Assembly (NCBI RefSeq): GCF_008580665.1
Contig: NZ_BKDJ01000002.1
Coordinates: forward strand, 124,001-188,000
Direction of reading: 5' to 3'
Length of the DNA: 64,000 nucleotides
DNA from: Zafaria cholistanensis
Lineage (GTDB): Bacteria > Actinomycetota > Actinomycetes > Actinomycetales > Micrococcaceae
Made by a program: the position numbers and the translations under genes. Of this stretch, positions 42,114-49,717 are shown one piece after another (position 1 is the first letter of the stretch; each line of letters begins with the position of its first letter). Under the pieces are notes generated by a model. That model was not told the origin of the DNA. It saw only the letters and a program-made list of their open reading frames with translations, and searched no databases.

Positions 42114-44791
42114 GACCGCTCCGCGATCTGGCGGACGACGGCGGCCAGCGCGTCGGCGATCTTCGCCGCGTCCTGCCCGCCGCCCTGGGCAACGTCGTCC
42201 TTGCCGCCGCCGCCGCCGCCGAGGATCCCGGCGGCAGTGCGCACCAGGGCACCCGCCTTGACGCCGGCGCCGCGGGCCGCCTCGTTGGTGGCGACCAGCA
42301 CGAGCGGGCGTCCGTTGGCCACACCGGCGAGGGCCACCGTGGCGGCCTCCGACCCGAGGCGGCCGCGCAGGTCCAGCGCCAGGCCGCGCAGGTCGTCCGC
42401 GGAGGCAACCGCGCCGGCGTCGTGCGCCAGGACGCGCACCCCGGCGACGTCGAGGGACTGGGTCAGCAGGCGCCCTGCCTCGGCGGCCAGCTGCTCCTTG
42501 CGCAGCCTTTCGAGTTCCTTTTCGGCGGCCCTGAGCTTGGCCACGGTCGCGGAGACGCGCTCGGCCAGCTGGTTGGAGGGCACCCGGAACATCTCGGACA
42601 GCTCGGAGACCAGGGCGCGCTCGGCGGCCCCGTGGCGGAACGCCTCCATGCCGACCAGGGCCTCGACGCGGCGGTTGCCCGATCCGACCGACTGCTCGCC
42701 CAGGAGGGTCAGCTGGCCGATCTGGGCGGTGGAGGCCACGTGCGTGCCGCCGCAGAACTCGCGGGACCAGGCGCCGTCCATCTCGACCACCCGCACGGTG
42801 TTGCCGTACTTCTCGCCGAACAGGCTCGTTGCGCCCAGGGCCTTGGCCTCGGCCAGCGGCATGACGCGGGTGAGGACCTCGTGGTTGTTGCGGATCGCGA
42901 GGTTCGCGACCTCTTCGACCTCGCTGCGGGCTGCGGCGCTCATGCCTTCGCTCCAGGTGAAGTCGAAGCGCAGGTAGCCGGCCTTGTTGAAGGAACCGGA
43001 CTGCAGCGCCTCCGGACCCAGGATCTGGTGCAGGGCGGCGTGGATGATGTGCGTGGCGGAGTGGGCCTGCTCCCCGGAGTGGCGCCGCTGCCGGTCCACC
43101 TCGGCCAGGACGCGAGCGTCGGAGGGCAGTTCGCCTTCACGCACGATCGCGCGGTGCACGTTCAGGCCCCTGATCGGCGCCTGCACGTCGAGGACCTCGA
43201 CGACGAAGCCGTCGCCGGTGATCAGGCCGACGTCGCCGGCCTGGCCGCCCGCCTCCGCGTAGAAGGGGGTCTCGTTCAGGACCAGCTCGATCTCCTCGCC
43301 CTGGGTGGCGAAGGGAACCAGCTCGCCGCTGCGGACGATGCCGCGGACGGCGGACTCGGTGGAAAGTTCGTCGTACCCGGTGAAGACGACGTCGCCGGCC
43401 GAATGCAGCTGGGTGAAGACCGTCAGGTCGGCGTGGCCGGCCTTCTTCTGGCGGGCGTCCTTCTGGGCGCGTTCGCGCTGTTCGGTCATCAGCTTGCGGA
43501 AGGTCGGCTCGTCGACGGCCAGGCCGGCCTCGGCGGCCATCTCCAGGGTCAGGTCGATCGGGAAGCCGTAGGTGTCGTGCAGCGTGAACGCCTCCTCGCC
43601 CGAGAGCTGGGTGCCGGCCGCCTTGGAGGCCACGACGGCCTCCTCCAGGCGCGCGGTGCCGCTGGCGATGGTGCGCAGGAACGCCTTCTCCTCGGCGTAG
43701 GCGATGCGGGAAATGCGCGCGAAATCGGTCTCCACCTCCGGGTAGACACCCTTCATCGCGTCGCGGGAGGCCGGAAGCAGCTCGGGCAGCACGGCGGTCT
43801 CGACGCCCAGCAGGCGCATGGCGCGCACCGCGCGGCGGATCAGGCGGCGCAGCACGTAGCCGCGGCCCTCGTTGGAGGGCACCACGCCGTCGGAGATCAG
43901 CATCAGGGCGGAACGGACGTGGTCGGCGACCACGCGCATGCGCACGTCGTCGGCGTGGTGGGGATCGGCGGGGTCCTCGGTGGAGGTGTACTCCTTGCCG
44001 GAGAGCTCGGCGGCCTTGTCCAGCACCGGACGGACCTGGTCCGTCTCGTACATGTTCTCGACGCCCTGCAGGATCATCGCCAGGCGCTCGAGGCCCAGGC
44101 CGGTGTCGATGTTTTTCTTCGGCAGCTCGCCGAGGATCTCGAAGTCTTCCTTGCCGATCCCCTCGCCGCGCTGGTACTGCATGAAGACCAGGTTCCAGAT
44201 CTCCACGTAGCGGGTGTCGTCGGCCTCGGGCCCGCCCTCGATGCCGTAGGCGGGGCCCCGGTCGTAGAAGATCTCGGAGCAGGGGCCGGCGGGACCGGGC
44301 TGGCCGGTGGACCAGTAGTTGTCCTTCTTGCCGAATTTCTGGATGCGCTCGGCGGGAACGCCGATCTTGTCGCGCCAGATCGCCAGGGCCTCGTCGTCCT
44401 CGTGGTAGACGGTGACCCACAGCCGCTCCTGCGGCAGGCCGAAGCCGCCCTGCTCCACGGGGGTGGTCAGCAGCTCCCACGCGTAGGAGATGGCCCCTTC
44501 CTTGAAGTAGTCACCGAAGGAGAAGTTGCCGCACATCTGGAAGAAGGTGCCGTGGCGGACGGTCTTGCCGACCTCGTCGATGTCGCCGGTGCGGATGCAC
44601 TTCTGCACGCTGGTGGCACGGGTGTAGGGCGGCTCTTCGCGGGCGGTGAGGTACGGGATGAATGGAACCATGCCGGCCACCGTGAACAGCAGGGAGGGGT
44701 CGCTGGAGACCAGCGAGGCGCTCGGCACGGCGGTGTGTCCCTTGGCGACGAAGAAGTCGATCCACCGGCGGGCGATGTCCTGCGATTTCAT
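42110..44791 (-). CDS. alaS: Alanyl-tRNA synthetase
   Basis: Class II synthetase, 893 residues, full length. The N-terminal catalytic domain begins SQDIARRWIDFFVAKGHT, with HGTFFQMCGNFSFGDYFKEG. The editing domain has the metal ligands THIIHAALH (about residue 582) and CGGTHVAST (about 680). A coiled linker and Gly-rich C-Ala domain (GGGGGGKDDVAQGGG) close the protein. ATG at 44791 with AAAGGAC upstream. It follows two small genes in one cluster and is coupled to ruvX. Confidence 0.98.
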   Translation of the reverse strand: MKSQDIARRWIDFFVAKGHTAVPSASLVSSDPSLLFTVAGMVPFIPYLTAREEPPYTRATSVQKCIRTGDIDEVGKTVRHGTFFQMCGNFSFGDYFKEGAISYAWELLTTPVEQGGFGLPQERLWVTVYHEDDEALAIWRDKIGVPAERIQKFGKKDNYWSTGQPGPAGPCSEIFYDRGPAYGIEGGPEADDTRYVEIWNLVFMQYQRGEGIGKEDFEILGELPKKNIDTGLGLERLAMILQGVENMYETDQVRPVLDKAAELSGKEYTSTEDPADPHHADDVRMRVVADHVRSALMLISDGVVPSNEGRGYVLRRLIRRAVRAMRLLGVETAVLPELLPASRDAMKGVYPEVETDFARISRIAYAEEKAFLRTIASGTARLEEAVVASKAAGTQLSGEEAFTLHDTYGFPIDLTLEMAAEAGLAVDEPTFRKLMTEQRERAQKDARQKKAGHADLTVFTQLHSAGDVVFTGYDELSTESAVRGIVRSGELVPFATQGEEIELVLNETPFYAEAGGQAGDVGLITGDGFVVEVLDVQAPIRGLNVHRAIVREGELPSDARVLAEVDRQRRHSGEQAHSATHIIHAALHQILGPEALQSGSFNKAGYLRFDFTWSEGMSAAARSEVEEVANLAIRNNHEVLTRVMPLAEAKALGATSLFGEKYGNTVRVVEMDGAWSREFCGGTHVASTAQIGQLTLLGEQSVGSGNRRVEALVGMEAFRHGAAERALVSELSEMFRVPSNQLAERVSATVAKLRAAEKELERLRKEQLAAEAGRLLTQSLDVAGVRVLAHDAGAVASADDLRGLALDLRGRLGSEAATVALAGVANGRPLVLVATNEAARGAGVKAGALVRTAAGILGGGGGGKDDVAQGGGQDAAKIADALAAVVRQIAERS

Positions 44792-44839
44792 TGTGTCCTT
44801 TGGTCCCTTCGTGGTTCGGGGTAGGTCGTGGGTCCGGGC

Positions 44840-45085
44840 CTAGCGGCGGCGGGTGCCCGGGGTGGCGTCGGCGTCGGCGATCCCGAGGGCGGAGCGCAGT
44901 TCGGTTTCCCGGCTGGCCATGCCCTCCCGGAACGCGCCGGCGACATCATGGAATCCGTCGGCCAGGCGGGCGACGGTGCGGTTGAGGCCCTCGGCCGAAG
45001 CGGCGTCCCGGACCCGGATGATTTTGCGTGCGGCCAGGGCACCGATGCCAACACCGATGCCCACCCAGAGGATGCGATTGAACAT
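44840..45085 (-). CDS. Small membrane protein upstream of alaS (DUF6167-like)
   Basis: An 81-residue protein with an N-terminal hydrophobic helix (FNRILWVGIGVGIGALAARK) and a charged helical tail ending in basic residues. It resembles the DUF6167 proteins that sit between DUF948 and alaS in actinobacteria; function unknown. ATG at 45085 with GGGAGAA upstream. It lies 10 nt after the DUF948 gene. Confidence 0.8.
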   Translation of the reverse strand: MFNRILWVGIGVGIGALAARKIIRVRDAASAEGLNRTVARLADGFHDVAGAFREGMASRETELRSALGIADADATPGTRRR

Positions 45086-45095
45086 GTGGTTCTCC

Positions 45096-45467
45096 CTAGC
45101 GGCTGCGTCGGCCCTTGCCGGACGGCCGGACCGCCAGGGCGGAGCGGACGCCGTGCGAGAACGCGGCAACCTTGATCAGCGGCGAGCCCAGCGTGGCAGC
45201 GGCCAGCGAGGAGAGGGCAGTGACGTTGGCGGAGGCGTCGGAAACGTTGCTGGTGATCCCGTCGACCTTGCGCAGCTGCTCGTTGGTGGTGGACACGGTG
45301 GTGGTGACCTCCTCCAGGAGCGGGCTGGTGCCTTCCGAGATCTGGCGCACGGCAAGGCGGAGTTCGTCAAAGACCTTGCCCAGCTTCCAGACGGGAACGG
45401 CCAGCAATGCCACCAGCACCGCAAAGACGCCCGCGGCGATCAGCCCGGCGATATCGGACCCTGTCAT
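45096..45467 (-). CDS. DUF948 domain membrane protein
   Basis: A 123-residue protein. One N-terminal membrane helix (residues 5-26, IAGLIAAGVFAVLVALLAVPVW) is followed by a long amphipathic helix (KVFDELRLAVRQISEG to STTNEQLRKVDGITSNV) typical of DUF948 general-stress-like proteins, and a basic tail. Function unknown. GGAGGAG lies about 9 nt before the ATG. It is the first gene of the alaS cluster. Confidence 0.85.
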   Translation of the reverse strand: MTGSDIAGLIAAGVFAVLVALLAVPVWKLGKVFDELRLAVRQISEGTSPLLEEVTTTVSTTNEQLRKVDGITSNVSDASANVTALSSLAAATLGSPLIKVAAFSHGVRSALAVRPSGKGRRSR

Positions 45468-45497
45468 ATCAACTGCTCCTCCGGTTCGGCACTACCA

Positions 45498-45517
45498 ACG
45501 GTAGACAACACTACCGT
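45498..45517. repeat. 7-bp inverted repeat upstream of the DUF948-alaS cluster
   Basis: ACGGTAG (45498-45504) and CTACCGT (45511-45517) flank ACAACA. It covers the region where a TAGTGT -10 box (45513-45508) would lie, so it could be an operator for alaS-cluster transcription. No regulator is identified. Confidence 0.5.
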
Positions 45518-45530
45518 CCGGTGGCGGATG

Positions 45531-45566
45531 CCACTGAGCCCGCGGCGCGGGCCGCGGGCTCAGTGG
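45531..45566. terminator. Terminator of rpsD
   Basis: A perfect 15-bp stem (45531-45545 with 45552-45566) with a 6-nt loop lies 40 nt after the rpsD stop and just upstream of the alaS-cluster promoter region. Confidence 0.85.
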
Positions 45567-45605
45567 TGTGCATGGCGCACTTCCGCTTACGCGAAGGTGG
45601 TGCGC

Positions 45606-46232
45606 TTAGCGTGCGTAGTACTCGACGACGAGGTTCTCTTCGCAGGTCACCGGAACCTCGGCGCGCTTCGGGCGGCGCACCAGGGTGGCCTGCAGCGAGT
45701 CCAGCTTGACGTCCAGGTAGCCCGGGACGGCCGGCAGGACGTCGCGGTGGGCGCCGGCTGCGGCGATCTGGAACGGACCCATCTTCTCGGAACGCTCGTG
45801 CACGTGGATCAGCTGGCCCGGGGTGACGCGGAAGGACGGGCGGTCCACGCGGGCACCGTTGACCAGGATGTGGCGGTGCACAACCAGCTGGCGGGCCTGG
45901 GCGATGGTGCGGGCAAAGCCGGCACGCAGGACCAGGGCGTCCAGGCGCATCTCCAGCAGCTCGACCAGGTTCTCACCGGTCAGGCCGGCGGTGCGGCGGG
46001 CTTCCTCGAAGACGCGGGTCATCTGCGCCTCGCGGATGCCGTACTGGGCGCGCAGGCGCTGCTTTTCGCGCAGACGCACCGCGTAGTCGGAGTCCTGCTT
46101 CTTACGGGCACGGCCGTGCTGGCCGGGGCCGTACGGGCGGCGCTCCATGTACTTCTCAGCCTTGGGAGTCAGGGCGATGCCGAGGGCACGCGAGATGCGG
46201 ACCTTGCGGCGGGCACGGGTGTTGTTAGCCAC
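45606..46232 (-). CDS. rpsD: 30S ribosomal protein S4
   Basis: 16S rRNA-binding assembly protein; 208 residues. It has the N-terminal RRKVRISRALGIAL and the S4 RNA-binding domain (RLDALVLRAGFARTIAQARQ). The N-terminal zinc-finger cysteines of other S4 forms are absent, so this is the zinc-free type. GTG at 46232. It is monocistronic here, away from the alpha operon, with a long leader. Confidence 0.98.
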   Translation of the reverse strand: MANNTRARRKVRISRALGIALTPKAEKYMERRPYGPGQHGRARKKQDSDYAVRLREKQRLRAQYGIREAQMTRVFEEARRTAGLTGENLVELLEMRLDALVLRAGFARTIAQARQLVVHRHILVNGARVDRPSFRVTPGQLIHVHERSEKMGPFQIAAAGAHRDVLPAVPGYLDVKLDSLQATLVRRPKRAEVPVTCEENLVVEYYAR

Positions 46233-46393
46233 GGGTGTCCTTTTCTGTACGGCGGCTTGAATTGCTCTGGCCTCCAGGAGGGAGAGTGAGGGGAAGCCGC
46301 TCCCCTGCTACTACAGCGCGTCCCCGGGCACCCGCGAGGGCGTTGCGCTTGCGCAGCAAAGGAGGACGGCTTGCCAGCCAAAGATCCATCCTA
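46233..46393 (-). promoter_or_regulatory. Putative promoter (TAGGAT) and long leader of rpsD
   Basis: TAGGAT at 46393-46388 is the best -10 and gives a leader of about 150 nt. The leader contains several short GC-rich hairpins (for example CCTCC-A-GGAGG near 46270-46280). S4 often represses its own mRNA through leader structure, so autoregulation is plausible, but no known fold was matched. Confidence 0.4.
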
Positions 46394-46409
46394 GCACCCG
46401 GGCAGGCCG

Positions 46410-47795
46410 CTAGCCGCCGCGAACGATCCGGCGCACCCGCTCCAGCCGTTCCGCGATGGCACGTTCGGCCCCGTTGGCCGTGGGCTCGTAGTAGTTCCGG
46501 CCCACCAGGTCGTCCGGGGGGTACTGCTGGCGGGCGATGCCGTGGGGCTGGTCGTGGGCGTAGACGTAGCCCTTGCCATGTCCCAACTGTCCGGCCCCCG
46601 GATAGTGGGCATCGCGCAGGTGGGCCGGGATGCCCTGTCCGCGGCCGGCGCGCACGTCGGCGATGGCGGCGTTGATCCCGTTGTAGGCGGCGTTGGACTT
46701 GGGGGCGGCCGCCAGGTGGACGACGGCCTGGCCCAGGATGATGCGGGCCTCGGGCATGCCGACCAGCTGGACCGCCTGGGCAGCAGCGACGGCCGTCTGC
46801 AGCGCAGTCGGATCGGCCATGCCGATGTCCTCGGAGGCGCTGATCATCAACCGCCGGGCGATGAAGCGCGGGTCCTCCCCCGCCTCGAGCATCCGGGCAA
46901 GGTAGTGGAGGGAAGCGTCCACGTCGGAGCCGCGGATGGACTTGATGAAGGCACTGGCCACGTCGTAGTGCTGGTCCCCGGCGCGGTCGTAGCGCTGCAC
47001 CGCGGCATCCATGGCCCGCTCGGCGTGCACTGCCTCGATGCGGACGGTTTCGGCGCCGTGCTCGGCGGCCTCGCCCCAGGCGACGCCGGCCGCGGCCTCC
47101 AGCGCCGTCAGGGAACGCCGCGCATCCCCGCCGGACAGCCGCACCAGGTGCTCCAGCGCCTCGCCGGCCAGCTCCACGGTGCCGCCGAGGCCACGTTCGT
47201 CGGCAACGGCACGGAGCAGCAGTTGCCGGATGTCCCCCTCCTCCAACGGTTTGAGCGTGAGCATCAGCGAACGCGACAGCAGCGGGGAGACAACCGAGAA
47301 GGAGGGATTCTCGGTTGTGGCGGCCACCAGCACGACCCACCGGTTTTCGACGCCGGGCAGCAGCGCGTCCTGCTGGGCCTTGTTGAAGCGGTGGATCTCG
47401 TCCAGGAACAGCACCGTGGTGCGGCCATGGAGGTCTCGGTCCGTGAGCGCCTGGTCCATCACCCGGCGCACGTCCTTCACTCCCGCGGTGATCGCGCTGA
47501 GTTCAACGAACTTCCGTCCCGAGCCGCGGGCAATCACGTGCGCCAGCGTCGTCTTGCCCGTGCCCGGGGGGCCCCACAGAATGATGCTGGCCGGTCCCGC
47601 CGGCCCCGATCCGTCGGCTCCCGCCAGCTGCCGCAGCGGCGACCCGGGCTTGAGGAGGTGCGCCTGCCCGACCAGTTCGTCCAGCGTGCGGGGGCGCATG
47701 CGCACGGCCAGCGGCGCCCGGGGCCGCCCCGGCATGTCCCCGGTCGGCCCGGTCCCGAAGTCGTCCTCGTCCGCCGCGCTGAACAAATCATTCAC
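46410..47795 (-). CDS. rarA: Replication-associated recombination protein RarA (MgsA)
   Basis: AAA+ ATPase acting at stalled forks; 461 residues. N-terminal [11 protein letters not shown] and [17 protein letters not shown] precede Walker [13 protein letters not shown] (about residue 75), Walker [16 protein letters not shown], and the C-terminal tetramerisation region with [13 protein letters not shown] and [11 protein letters not shown] at 47795 is 6 nt after a TAGACT box with no ribosome-binding site, so it is probably leaderless. Transcribed toward rpsD. Confidence 0.96.
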   Translation of the reverse strand: MNDLFSAADEDDFGTGPTGDMPGRPRAPLAVRMRPRTLDELVGQAHLLKPGSPLRQLAGADGSGPAGPASIILWGPPGTGKTTLAHVIARGSGRKFVELSAITAGVKDVRRVMDQALTDRDLHGRTTVLFLDEIHRFNKAQQDALLPGVENRWVVLVAATTENPSFSVVSPLLSRSLMLTLKPLEEGDIRQLLLRAVADERGLGGTVELAGEALEHLVRLSGGDARRSLTALEAAAGVAWGEAAEHGAETVRIEAVHAERAMDAAVQRYDRAGDQHYDVASAFIKSIRGSDVDASLHYLARMLEAGEDPRFIARRLMISASEDIGMADPTALQTAVAAAQAVQLVGMPEARIILGQAVVHLAAAPKSNAAYNGINAAIADVRAGRGQGIPAHLRDAHYPGAGQLGHGKGYVYAHDQPHGIARQQYPPDDLVGRNYYEPTANGAERAIAERLERVRRIVRGG

Positions 47796-47801
47796 GGCCC
47801 C

Positions 47802-47870
47802 AGTCTAGGAGCCGAGGGACCCGTGCCGAGCGAAGCGAGGTGCGGGAGGGTCCTGGACGCTAGGAGCCGC
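47802..47870 (-). promoter_or_regulatory. rarA promoter (TAGACT) with upstream duplicated element
   Basis: TAGACT at 47807-47802 is followed by 6 nt (GGGGCC) and the rarA GTG. The 38 nt before it match about 75% with the repeat that abuts TAGACT at 3208, including the identical run CGGGTCCCTCG. A second, shorter relic (CGGCTCCTAGCGTCC) lies just upstream, near 47855-47870. Confidence 0.6.
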
Positions 47871-47907
47871 GGGACGGATTCTCCCCCGTTTCCGCCTGCC
47901 GCGGGCC

Positions 47908-48252
47908 TTACTGCTCGTGGGGCCGGGAAACGGTGGACTGGAAACTGTCCCAGAGCATGCGCAGGGTACGCAGCCGCTCGCGGCCGGAAGCGGTGAGTGC
48001 ATAGACCTTCCGGCCCGGTGCGCCCCGGCCCTCCTTCCAGGCGCCGCGGATGTAGCCGGCCTCCTCGAGCTTGCCCAGCGCCGGATACAGGGTTGCCCCT
48101 TTCAGCGGAGAAAACCCCCGCTCTTCCAGCTTCTTCGCCAAGGCGTATCCGTGGTTCGATCCGTTTTCCAGTCCGGCCAGCAGGCACATGGGCAGCAGGG
48201 CGCGCTGCCAGGTGCCCGGATAGCGCGGGAATCCCCCGGTCTCAGCGGGCAT
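47908..48252 (-). CDS. PadR family transcriptional regulator
   Basis: A 114-residue winged-helix protein of the PadR family. ALLPMCLLAGLENGSNHGYALAKKLEERGF and LKGATLYPALGKLEEAGYI form the wHTH, followed by GRKVYALTASGRERL and a short C-terminal dimerisation helix. PadR proteins usually repress a neighbouring transporter or detoxification gene and themselves. No such target gene is next to it; a 1.3-kb gene-free region lies upstream. ATG at 48252 has GGGGAGG 5 nt upstream. Confidence 0.93.
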   Translation of the reverse strand: MPAETGGFPRYPGTWQRALLPMCLLAGLENGSNHGYALAKKLEERGFSPLKGATLYPALGKLEEAGYIRGAWKEGRGAPGRKVYALTASGRERLRTLRMLWDSFQSTVSRPHEQ

Positions 48253-48322
48253 GGCGGCCTCCCCGCCCCCCGGGTGTCTCTGGATTTGTTGAACCTTGCG
48301 TGATGTATGACTGGGACTGCAT
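48242..48322 (-). CDS. Possible 26-codon upstream ORF overlapping the padR start
   Basis: ATG at 48322 has GGGAGG 5 nt upstream and runs 26 codons to a TGA at 48244-48242, 8 nt inside padR in another frame. It begins MQSQSYITQG and resembles no known protein. It may couple translation to padR or be chance. Confidence 0.3.
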   Translation of the reverse strand: MQSQSYITQGSTNPETPGGRGGRHAR

Positions 48323-48344
48323 GCGGACCTCCCGGGTGGTAAGT

Positions 48345-48375
48345 CGGAAACCGATCTAGATTATTAACAGATCCT
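48345..48375. promoter_or_regulatory. AT-rich CCGATCTAG element upstream of padR (copy 1)
   Basis: GAAACCGATCTAGATTATTAACAGATCC lies 93-123 nt upstream of padR. It contains an inverted repeat GATCT-N11-AGATC and TTAATAAT on the padR strand that could act as promoter. It is a likely padR promoter/operator by position; the two related copies further upstream support a shared binding site. Confidence 0.5.
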
Positions 48376-48833
48376 ACGGCACGGCGGCCAAAAAATCACC
48401 GCTGCCGCACCCTGATCCCTGCCGCCTGATTCCTGCTGCCGCAAAAGTCCGGGCGCCCCGGGGCGGCGCTGCCCTCGGCCATCGCGCCGCCCCGGCTCCC
48501 CGTACCGGACCGGGAAGCGGGCCGGCCGGAGCCAACCCCCTCCCCCGGCACGCTTCCCCGCCCCCGGCGCACCTCCCCCACTGCACCCGCTTACCCGCTT
48601 ACCTGCGCCTGCTGACCTGGACCCGCTTCATGACACTTCGCGGCGCCTTCCCTGCGGCACTTTTTCTTCAGGCTTTCTTTACAAGGCATCCCCCTTAGCC
48701 CTCCTCAGCGCGCCGCCACCTCCCGCCCCGGTCCCGCCCGACGGTCTTTTCCCGCCCGCGGCACAAGCCCCGCTCTTCTTTGCATTTTTGGAGGCTTGGC
48801 TTGCAGATGGGCTGCAACGGTTGGGGCGGCTAG

Positions 48834-48883
48834 TCCAAAATCCGATCTAGAATATATATAGGAATAAAGGGGAGTGGATTCCC
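48834..48883. repeat. 50-bp AT-rich repeat, copy 2
   Basis: Begins TCCAAAATCCGATCTAG followed by AATATATATAGG and a GGGGAGTGGATTCC tail. About 39 of 50 positions match the copy at 49348-49397, 514 bp away. The CCGATCTAG core also matches the element upstream of padR. Confidence 0.85.
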
Positions 48884-49347
48884 AACTCCGCCGACCACCC
48901 CCTGTACCGTGCAGCCACCCCTTGCCCTCCCCTGGCCACGGCGGAGGGGCTGTTCCGCCAAAGCGCAGTCCTGGCCCGATGCGTGCCCCACTCCGCCCCC
49001 ACAGTCCTGCCCTGCCCCATCCCGTTCTGTCCTGTCCCGTCCTGCCTCATTCACTGGCCGGCGCTGGCCGGCGCTGGCCGATTCTGTCCGGTTCGGGCCG
49101 CCGATCCGCCGCACCACTCCCCCCGGGAACGGTTCCGCGCGGCAGGTTCCGCCACAGTCCCTTCCAGCCGCAGTCCTCTCCCCTGCGCCGCTCCCCTGAC
49201 GCTCTCCCCTGAGGGGGCATATCCCGCCGAAAGGAACGCCATGGCGGCTCGCCCGGCGCAGCCCTTCCCCGGTGGCCCCGTTCCTCGGGGCTGTTTTTTG
49301 GAAAGGTGGGGGTTTCCCTCAAGGCATGACCCGCTCTGGGGCACTAT

Positions 49348-49397
49348 TCAAAAATCCGATCTAGCATATATAAATGGATAGAGGGAAGCGGATACCG
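49348..49397. repeat. 50-bp AT-rich repeat, copy 3
   Basis: Begins TCAAAAATCCGATCTAG followed by CATATATAAATGG and a GGGAAGCGGATACC tail. It is in the same orientation as copy 2. Both copies follow a TTTTTGGA tract some 45-65 nt upstream. Confidence 0.85.
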
Positions 49398-49600
49398 GTC
49401 CCCACCAGCCACATCCTGACAGCAGTGCGGTACTGCCCCATCCCCAGCAGCCCCGTTCACAGCACACTGTCCACCCCGCGCCACCCGCCCAGCGCAACCC
49501 AGCCCGCGCTACTCCGGCCACGCGGCTCCACCCGCGCAGGCCGCGCAGGGCTGAGGGCCGAAAGGCTCCACGACGGACGCCGTTGGCGGAACACGGCAAA

Positions 49601-49648
49601 GGCGGGGCGGGTCCCACGCAACGTGTGCTGCGTAGGACCCGCCCCGCC
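49601..49648. terminator. Terminator of aspS
   Basis: A 20-bp stem with one C-A mismatch (49601-49620 with 49629-49648) and 8-nt loop lies about 70 nt after the aspS stop. Confidence 0.85.
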
Positions 49649-49717
49649 GTCGTTCCGGACCGTAACGGTCCGTGCCGTGCGCCGCTGCCGGCGCCCGGCG
49701 CCGCCTGCCCGCCGGTG

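Larger units (their letters stand above)
48253..49600. other. Gene-free C-rich region between padR and aspS
   Basis: About 1.35 kb without a convincing gene. Open frames such as 48874-49212 are Pro/Arg/Ser-rich, lack codon structure and have no recognisable domain. The + strand is strongly pyrimidine-biased, with homopyrimidine and CCTGTCC/CTGGCCGG short repeats (49059-49080: GGCCGGCGCT repeated). Three AT-rich islands (48345-48375, 48834-48883, 49348-49397) stand out from the GC-rich background. A decayed gene cluster, regulatory region or unrecognised ncRNA is possible. Confidence 0.7.

Noticed and set aside
48874-49212. Possible 112-codon gene after AT-rich repeat copy 2
   Set aside because: Pro/Arg/Ser-rich, no ribosome-binding site, no domain, overlapping open frames in all phases; not distinguishable from C-rich non-coding DNA.
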